Shown here one piece after another: positions 63,401 to 64,000 of a DNA stretch of 64,000 bases (position 1 is the first letter of the stretch; each line of letters begins with the position of its first letter). The notes under the pieces are model-generated. The model was given only the letters and a program-made list of their open reading frames with translations. It did no database searches and had not been told where the DNA came from. Position numbers and translations under genes: made by a program. Source of the stretch: Asparagopsis taxiformis (lineage: Eukaryota; Rhodophyta; Florideophyceae; Bonnemaisoniales; Bonnemaisoniaceae); the NCBI GenBank assembly GCA_030407315.1, contig JALQPE010000134.1, forward strand, positions 1-64,000. The letters are read 5' to 3'.

Positions 63401-63938
63401 TTGAAGCAATTTGGCCGCTTGGATCGCAGGATTTGATCCAGCCCAACACATCAGCCATCCTCACAGACGAAATGTGAGCGTACTTGTCCTTTCCGTTTTG
63501 GACCCAGTACTCGTCTCTGAGATCAACGGCGATCATCAGATACTCAACAAACATCATGCGCCTTTGCAGGCCTGCAATGTCGTTGGATGTCGTCGCTCTC
63601 GCACGGTCCAGCACAACAGCAGTACTGCTGTTGGTGTCCGCCACGATAGACTCTTCTCGCATAGGAATCGTAACGCCAGGAGGAAAGACGCCCTTCTCCA
63701 TTCCACGTACAATTGCCATGCAGCAGTGCGCTCCATCCAATATCTCCAGAACGCCTTCTCGAAACCTGCCAGTCACGGGATGAGCTGTGTCATAACCGCT
63801 GTTGCGAATGCTCTCCATGAGCGCTTCCACATGACTTCCATCGACATCGCGAATCGATACGAATTTGCTGACTTGATTGGGGTCGATGAACAGCCATCCG
63901 TCGTGCTTTTCACCGTGATTGTGGAACGTTCCTTCCAT
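60469..63938 (-). pseudogene. Second ParB-like + DNA methyltransferase + SET gene, one frameshift before SET
   Basis: The ATG is at 63936-63938 (MEGTFHNHG). The ParB-like domain aligns with the other fusions; its motif reads LDGAHCCMAI (about residue 69), so the usual HR is HC. A nuclear-type basic segment (PQRKKARLERGG) precedes the methyltransferase: LVLTDPPFNTRR (motif IV, D about 659), VLRPGGHALIYSS, then NDIVMDFFSGTYSTA (motif I, about 834). This is beta-class order with DPPF. After YRRFIGCEKEKRC the first frame runs into 61140. The SET part starts in the next frame near 61255 (AIWGILQREVESI) and has GGGFGVFAAKKLKKGTVIGWY, YLNDCR, ASNIKN and EIFADYGRKYW. The one-base slip lies at or near the G5 run (C5 on the plus strand, 61258-61262). 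The paralogue at 13022 has no break, so this gene may be intact in reality. Confidence 0.7.
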
Positions 63939-64000
63939 GGCGAACAAAGGTAGAGTTTTTAAGAAAGGGATAGTTGGTTGCTGCTTGACCAGGGTGGCGC

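Overview
ORGANISM. The window looks like eukaryotic nuclear DNA from an intron-poor genome. It holds very long uninterrupted ORFs, SET domains, a complete Ty3/gypsy LTR retrotransposon with a 5-bp target duplication, gag and chromodomain remnants of other retroelements, and decayed copies of two ordinary eukaryotic genes (a DUF676/ROG1-type lipase and a transportin-3/importin-13-like receptor). Large intron-less genes among transposons would suit a red alga or similar protist, but I cannot place the organism. It is repeat-rich accessory chromosome with little housekeeping content.

LAYOUT. 1-2.4 kb: gene-free DNA with small palindromes. 2.4-6.5 kb (-): intact transposase-like gene (Tnp2/Plavaka-like). 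6.9-12.7 kb: repeats arranged as an inverted repeat around a ParB-zinc finger-2OG/Fe(II) oxygenase fusion gene (8.3-11.8 kb, +). 13.0-16.5 kb (+): ParB-like/DNA methyltransferase/SET fusion gene. 17.6-19.3 kb (+) and 19.4-21.1 kb (-): two convergent unknown proteins, the second with a Tudor-like N-terminus. 22-24.6 kb: gag and chromodomain remnants. 24.6-32.1 kb: mostly gene-free, with hairpins and the two decayed host genes. 32.1-35.9 kb (+): second, frameshifted transposase-like copy. 37.4-40.5 kb (+): second ParB-oxygenase gene, interrupted by one in-frame TAG. 42.0-59.3 kb (+): third ParB-oxygenase gene, split by a 13.65-kb Ty3/gypsy element (43622-57273, sense strand -) with apparently identical 659-bp LTRs. 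60.5-63.9 kb (-): second ParB-methyltransferase-SET gene, carrying one frameshift.

MAIN POINT. The same three gene types occur twice together: a transposase-like gene, ParB-like+2OG oxygenase, and ParB-like+DNA methyltransferase+SET. Their intergenic spaces are filled by long, near-perfect palindromes. The left locus carries one palindrome family (CTGCAG/GTGCAC hairpins nested in AATTTGGTAATT palindromes). The right locus carries another (18-bp arms TTACAGCAAAGTCATCGT, twelve copies, alternating with ACCCGGT-centred palindromes). My hypothesis is a mobile, self-marking chromatin/DNA-modification cassette. In it ParB-like domains would load on cassette palindromes and bring a DNA writer, a histone-type writer and an oxygenase to them. 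The domain calls, gene order and palindromes are read from the sequence; the mechanism is inference.

CAUTION. Nearly all frameshifts here behave as single-base deletions, several of them in G/C runs. This includes frameshifts in a retrotransposon whose LTRs look identical. Some 'broken' genes may therefore be assembly indel errors. The in-frame stop codons are a separate class of lesion.
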